Of a DNA stretch of 9,349 nucleotides, positions 6,885 to 9,349 are shown piece after piece. This stretch comes from Planctomycetota bacterium. GTDB taxonomy: Bacteria > Planctomycetota > Planctomycetia > Isosphaerales > Isosphaeraceae. The position numbers and the translations under genes are program-made. Position 1 is the first letter of the stretch, and every line of letters begins with the position of its first letter. The DNA is taken from positions 1 to 9,349 of the forward strand of contig JAKBCQ010000049.1 in assembly GCA_021807585.1 (NCBI GenBank), in the 5' to 3' direction. The notes under the pieces were generated by a model. That model did not search any database. It worked only from the letters and a program-made list of their open reading frames with translations, and was not told the DNA's origin.

Positions 6885-8228
6885 TCACGAAGGCCGACCC
6901 GAATCTCTCATCCCCGAGAATAAGCGAGCGGGAGGGACGATCGCGTGTTCGGAATCGAGCCGAACATGATGCGGCAGCACGGGCGATTCCTCGTCGATGA
7001 AGGGGTCGGTGTTCGTCTCCCCGGACGCCCCGACGCTCGCTCGCCCCTCGCCAGCCTGTGTAATCCCGCCGCGATCGAGCGCAAATCGCCCTTGAACGCG
7101 CGCCCATTCGTTCCAGGCCTGAAGCGCGGCGTAGTGATCGTCAACCGCCTCAACCCCCGACGGTGATTCCTCGGTCGTCTCCAAAGCCGAATAAAACCGA
7201 TCGGAATCTCTCAAGCTCGCCGATTCCGCCCCCGATCGATCGATCGCGTCCGATCCCGCGACTAAGTCGGCTCGCGCCGATCCGATATCCCCTTCGAATT
7301 CGACTTCTTGCTCGTTCCAGCCCACCTCGATCAATCCCTCCTCCTCATGCAACGGCGGCGCCGCGGGTCCCAACAGAGGACCCTCGGAAAACGCCCCAAT
7401 CGAACCGTCGCCGGCGAAGGAAATCAACGAATCGTCCGCCGAATTCATAACATGAGGTAAAGATTCCTCATTAAAGAATTTGGATTTCTGCATATTCTTA
7501 TATAGCTGTTTTTCGACGCGTTGCGGATTTCCGGCTTCGCCGCGGCGGGGACGACTTTTCGCGGCGAGGGACGCGCGAACGACGCCGAGCCGCAAGAGCC
7601 TGCGGGGATTTCCCCCGGCTTCGCGGTGGAGCGCGTCGATCTCGTCGCGGCGCCAATCGTATTCGGGAAAGCTGTACGCCAGAAACATCCGCGCCTCGTC
7701 AAAATCGACCGCGCCGAGCTTGATTCGATCGACAAGGCGTTCATTGAGCGATGCGAACGACGACTGTCGGACCCTCCGAGCGAGCGCAGTTTGGCCCAGG
7801 ATCAGCACTGTCGCGAACCCGTCGTCCTTGCCCGTTCGATTGGTGAGAATGCGTATCTCCTCGGCGAGATCTTCGCCGACGAGCTGGGCTTCGTCGACGA
7901 CGAGGCCGATCGATCGTCCCTCCTCGGTCGATTCCCGCAGGCGATCGGCGATCCTGGTGCGAGCGTCGCTCCAATCGGTCGATCGCTTGAGTGTGAGTTC
8001 GCGAGCGATCGCCTGATAAAACGCCGAAATCGCCATGCCGGGGGATAAATCGACCCGAGCCCATTCGGCGACGGTCGATCCGTTTTGCGTCCAACGTTCG
8101 ACGAGCCACGTTTTGCCCGAGCCGGCCTCGCCCGTCAGCAAAATCGGCCCGCCGAAACCCTCGGCGGCTCGGCGCAGGCGATCGATCGCCTCGGCTCGTG
8201 TCGGCAGCAATAATCCGTTCCGGCTCAC
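6885..8228 (-). CDS. ExeA/GspA-like AAA ATPase with long acidic C-terminal tail
   Basis: This 447-residue protein has an N-terminal AAA domain (about 8-225) of the ExeA/GspA/MshM type. It shows PTRAEAIDRLRRAA at 9-22, Walker A GEAGSGKT at 33-40, Walker B IGLVVDEAQ at 107-115, a sensor-1-like VLILGQ at 141-146, LNERLVDRIKL at 161-171 (probable arginine finger) and a sensor-2-like GGNPRRLLRL at 205-214. Family members hydrolyse ATP to assemble envelope secretion machinery or to act as general regulators and adaptors. Here the transmembrane helix and peptidoglycan-binding domain of true ExeA are absent. A basic linker (about 224-250) leads instead into about 200 residues that are rich in Asp, Glu, Ser and Gly and lack lysine, probably disordered apart from a Trp/Tyr-containing patch at 365-376. 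The start chosen is GTG at 8228-8226, six bases after a perfect GGAGG (8239-8235). The frame stays open upstream to 8270, but that start has no comparable site. No secretion genes are adjacent, so the role is unknown. Confidence 0.88.
   Translation of the reverse strand: MSRNGLLLPTRAEAIDRLRRAAEGFGGPILLTGEAGSGKTWLVERWTQNGSTVAEWARVDLSPGMAISAFYQAIARELTLKRSTDWSDARTRIADRLRESTEEGRSIGLVVDEAQLVGEDLAEEIRILTNRTGKDDGFATVLILGQTALARRVRQSSFASLNERLVDRIKLGAVDFDEARMFLAYSFPEYDWRRDEIDALHREAGGNPRRLLRLGVVRASLAAKSRPRRGEAGNPQRVEKQLYKNMQKSKFFNEESLPHVMNSADDSLISFAGDGSIGAFSEGPLLGPAAPPLHEEEGLIEVGWNEQEVEFEGDIGSARADLVAGSDAIDRSGAESASLRDSDRFYSALETTEESPSGVEAVDDHYAALQAWNEWARVQGRFALDRGGITQAGEGRASVGASGETNTDPFIDEESPVLPHHVRLDSEHAIVPPARLFSGMRDSGRPS
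7233..7246. repeat. Tandem CGATCG palindrome run inside the ATPase gene
   Basis: The 14-base stretch CGATCGATCGATCG contains three overlapping copies of CGATCG, the densest cluster of the motif that recurs about 50 times across the window. Two-copy overlaps occur at about 1208, 7903 and 8169. It encodes part of the acidic tail and causes no frame change. Confidence 0.7.
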
Positions 8229-8234
8229 GAGGGA

Positions 8235-8239
8235 CCTCC
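8235..8239 (-). promoter_or_regulatory. Ribosome binding site deciding the ATPase start
   Basis: GGAGG (8239-8235 on the minus strand) sits six bases before the GTG at 8228. It is the best Shine-Dalgarno sequence in the window. It favours the 447-residue product over the 461-residue form beginning at 8270. Confidence 0.7.
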
Positions 8240-8520
8240 GTTTGCACTCGCTCCGACAAACACGATACATCGGCCGGGAATCGTCGGCTCAAAGCCCGCC
8301 GGGGCCTCCGGGCGCGCTCGCTCGCGCGACGGAAAGACCCGCTCCATCCATCGGACGCCGATCCGCTTGGGCTTCAATCGAACCCGCTCTGTGAACCCGA
8401 TCACGATCCGGATTGTCCGATCACGGCGATCAGAACGGCCGAAATGACGCAAACCGCCCGGATTCGCCGGCAAACCGCTCGGTTCGCTGTTCGTCGCATC
8501 GCTCCGCTCGATCGATCCGA

Positions 8521-8549
8521 TCGACGATCCCGTTCCGATCGCTTACAAT
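8521..8549 (+). promoter_or_regulatory. Candidate promoter of the ABC transporter gene
   Basis: TCGACG (8521-8526), a 17-base spacer and TACAAT (8544-8549) match the -35 and -10 consensus at 4/6 and 5/6 positions. Transcription would start near 8556, leaving a leader of about 44 bases. The -10 hexamer equals the one proposed for the cytochrome operon. The ATG at 8600 itself has no visible Shine-Dalgarno. Confidence 0.38.
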
Positions 8550-8599
8550 ATCAATAATCGAAAATCCTCACTGCAACACCCGACGGGTTAATTCCATAT

Positions 8600-9349
8600 A
8601 TGCAGATATCAGCAATTCGTGTACGAAATCTCGTCAAAACGTATCCCGGACGAGACGGACCCGTCGAGGCGGTGCGCGGGATCGACCTCGAAATCCCCGA
8701 GGGAGAATGCTTCGGCCTGCTCGGTCCCAACGGCGCCGGCAAAACGACGACTGTCGAGATCATGGAGGGGCTCAATCAACCGACTTCGGGCGAAGTCGAA
8801 ATCCTCGGCATGAAATGGAGTTCGAACGAACGCGCGATCCGCCAGAAAATCGGCGTCACCCTCCAGGAAACGCGATTCCCCGATAAAGCGACCGTTTTCG
8901 AGACCGTCAAGCTCTTTCGCAGCTTTTATCAAAACGGGCTCGATCCGAACGACGTCCTCGCCCGCGTGGCGCTCGAAAGCAAGGCGAACTCCTTCGTCGA
9001 ACAACTGTCTGGAGGACAGCAGCGCCGACTCGCGGTCGCGGTCTCGCTCGTCGGCGACCCCTCGGTTTTATTCTTCGACGAACCGACGACCGGCCTCGAT
9101 CCCCAATCCCGACGACAACTGTGGGACCTGATTCGCGACCTCCGCGATCGCGGCCGAACCAGCGTCCTCACCACCCATTACATGGACGAGGCCGAGCGGC
9201 TTTGCGACCGTGTCGCGGTCATCGATCACGGGCGAGTCATCGCGATCGGCTCGCCCGCCGAACTCATCGCGCGGCTCGGCGGCGAACACATCGTCGAATT
9301 CGCGCTCGCGACCGACGTCGACTCGGCGCCGATCGATCCGGCGCAGTTC
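8600..9349 (+). CDS. ABC-2-type exporter ATP-binding protein, C-terminus beyond window
   Basis: 250 residues are visible and no stop is reached. This is the ATP-hydrolysing subunit of an ABC exporter of the CcmA/NatA/DrrA group (COG1131 type), expected to act at the cytoplasmic membrane with a separate ABC-2 permease, probably encoded just beyond the right edge. All nucleotide-binding motifs are intact: Walker A GPNGAGKT at 42-49, Q-loop Q89 in LQET, signature LSGGQ at 136-140, Walker B VLFFDEP at 156-162, D-loop GLDP at 165-168 and H-loop H193 in TTHYMDEAERLCDR. The family usually runs 240 to 320 residues, so little to about 70 residues are missing. The residues after 225 begin the variable C-terminal extension typical of DrrA-like members. 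The ATG is the only start that fits the family's N-terminus (IRVRNLVKTYPG), although no Shine-Dalgarno precedes it. The substrate cannot be inferred from this subunit. Confidence 0.95.
   Translation, partial: MQISAIRVRNLVKTYPGRDGPVEAVRGIDLEIPEGECFGLLGPNGAGKTTTVEIMEGLNQPTSGEVEILGMKWSSNERAIRQKIGVTLQETRFPDKATVFETVKLFRSFYQNGLDPNDVLARVALESKANSFVEQLSGGQQRRLAVAVSLVGDPSVLFFDEPTTGLDPQSRRQLWDLIRDLRDRGRTSVLTTHYMDEAERLCDRVAVIDHGRVIAIGSPAELIARLGGEHIVEFALATDVDSAPIDPAQF

Larger units (their letters stand above)
8229..8599. other. Divergent intergenic region between the ATPase and ABC genes
   Basis: The stretch should hold the promoters of both divergent genes. Seen in it are a candidate plus-strand promoter (8521-8549), an AT-rich segment next to it (8543-8565), and a direct repeat CCGATCACG at 8397-8405 and 8417-8425 (20 bases centre to centre). 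A bulged hairpin (8405-8422) overlaps the repeat, and several CGATCG copies lie at 8508-8541. No good minus-strand promoter was found. An open minus-strand frame of 82 codons (8473-8225, TTG start) ends on the ATPase start codon, but its product is Arg-rich with no recognisable features and I do not call it. Confidence 0.55.

Noticed and set aside
8229..8270. Upstream ATG extending the ATPase by 14 residues
   Set aside because: The extension is Cys/Arg-rich and unlike the family's N-terminus, while a perfect GGAGG sits six bases before the GTG at 8228.
8225..8473. 82-codon minus-strand frame ending as GTGA on the ATPase start, suggesting a coupled upstream gene
   Set aside because: Its only starts are TTG or a late ATG, and the product is Arg-rich without recognisable features. 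A GTGA overlap arises automatically whenever a GTG start is followed by A.
8413..8886. Plus-strand open frame (157 codons) overlapping the ABC gene start
   Set aside because: It runs out of frame through the Walker A region of a secure ABC ATPase and its own product has no motifs.
1..9349. CRISPR arrays, tRNA/rRNA genes, insertion sequences or phage genes
   Set aside because: No regularly spaced repeats, cloverleaf-like segments, transposase motifs or terminal inverted repeats with target duplications were found on reading both strands.

Overview
The window looks like chromosomal DNA from a planctomycete or a close relative. The main evidence is an adjacent, translationally coupled pair of genes. 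One encodes a two-haem 'planctomycete cytochrome' protein (PSCyt1-PSD3-PSD5-PSD4-PSCyt3-PSD2 architecture, the DUF1592/DUF1588 family). The other encodes a Tat-exported HXXSHH (DUF1552) protein. This pairing is typical of Planctomycetota and found in a few other phyla. The DNA is moderately G+C-rich. It is also loaded with the palindrome CGATCG (about 50 copies by hand count) in genes and between them. No phage, transposon, CRISPR or RNA gene was seen.

Layout from left to right. (1) Positions 1-954, minus: the N-terminal 318 residues of an M20-family metallopeptidase, cut by the window edge. (2) Positions 955-1130: a short intergenic region with a GC-rich hairpin and two inverted repeats in the leader of the peptidase gene. 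(3) Positions 4465-1131, minus: the DUF1592-type cytochrome gene followed by the DUF1552 gene, overlapping by 4 bases (ATGA), behind a plausible sigma70-type promoter at 4614-4586. (4) Positions 4713-5447, plus: an unrecognised two-helix membrane protein, divergent from the cytochrome operon. (5) Positions 6293-5523, minus: a soluble GT2 glycosyltransferase of the dolichyl/polyprenyl-phosphate mannosyltransferase type. (6) Positions 6294-6884: about 590 bases without a convincing gene. (7) Positions 8228-6885, minus: an ExeA/GspA-like AAA ATPase with an unusual acidic, lysine-free C-terminal half. (8) Positions 8229-8599: a divergent intergenic region with a candidate promoter for (9), an ABC-2-type exporter ATPase at 8600-9349 on the plus strand, cut by the right edge.

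How the genes work together. Only the DUF1592/DUF1552 pair is clearly one functional unit. It consists of a Sec-exported dihaem protein and a Tat-exported partner, acting outside the cytoplasmic membrane on an unknown substrate. The peptidase, glycosyltransferase, ATPase and ABC gene look like separate transcription units with no demonstrated common pathway. I see no obvious novel multi-gene system. The strongest unusual signals are the HIP1-like CGATCG enrichment, the ExeA-like ATPase with its tail, and the compact cytochrome protein.
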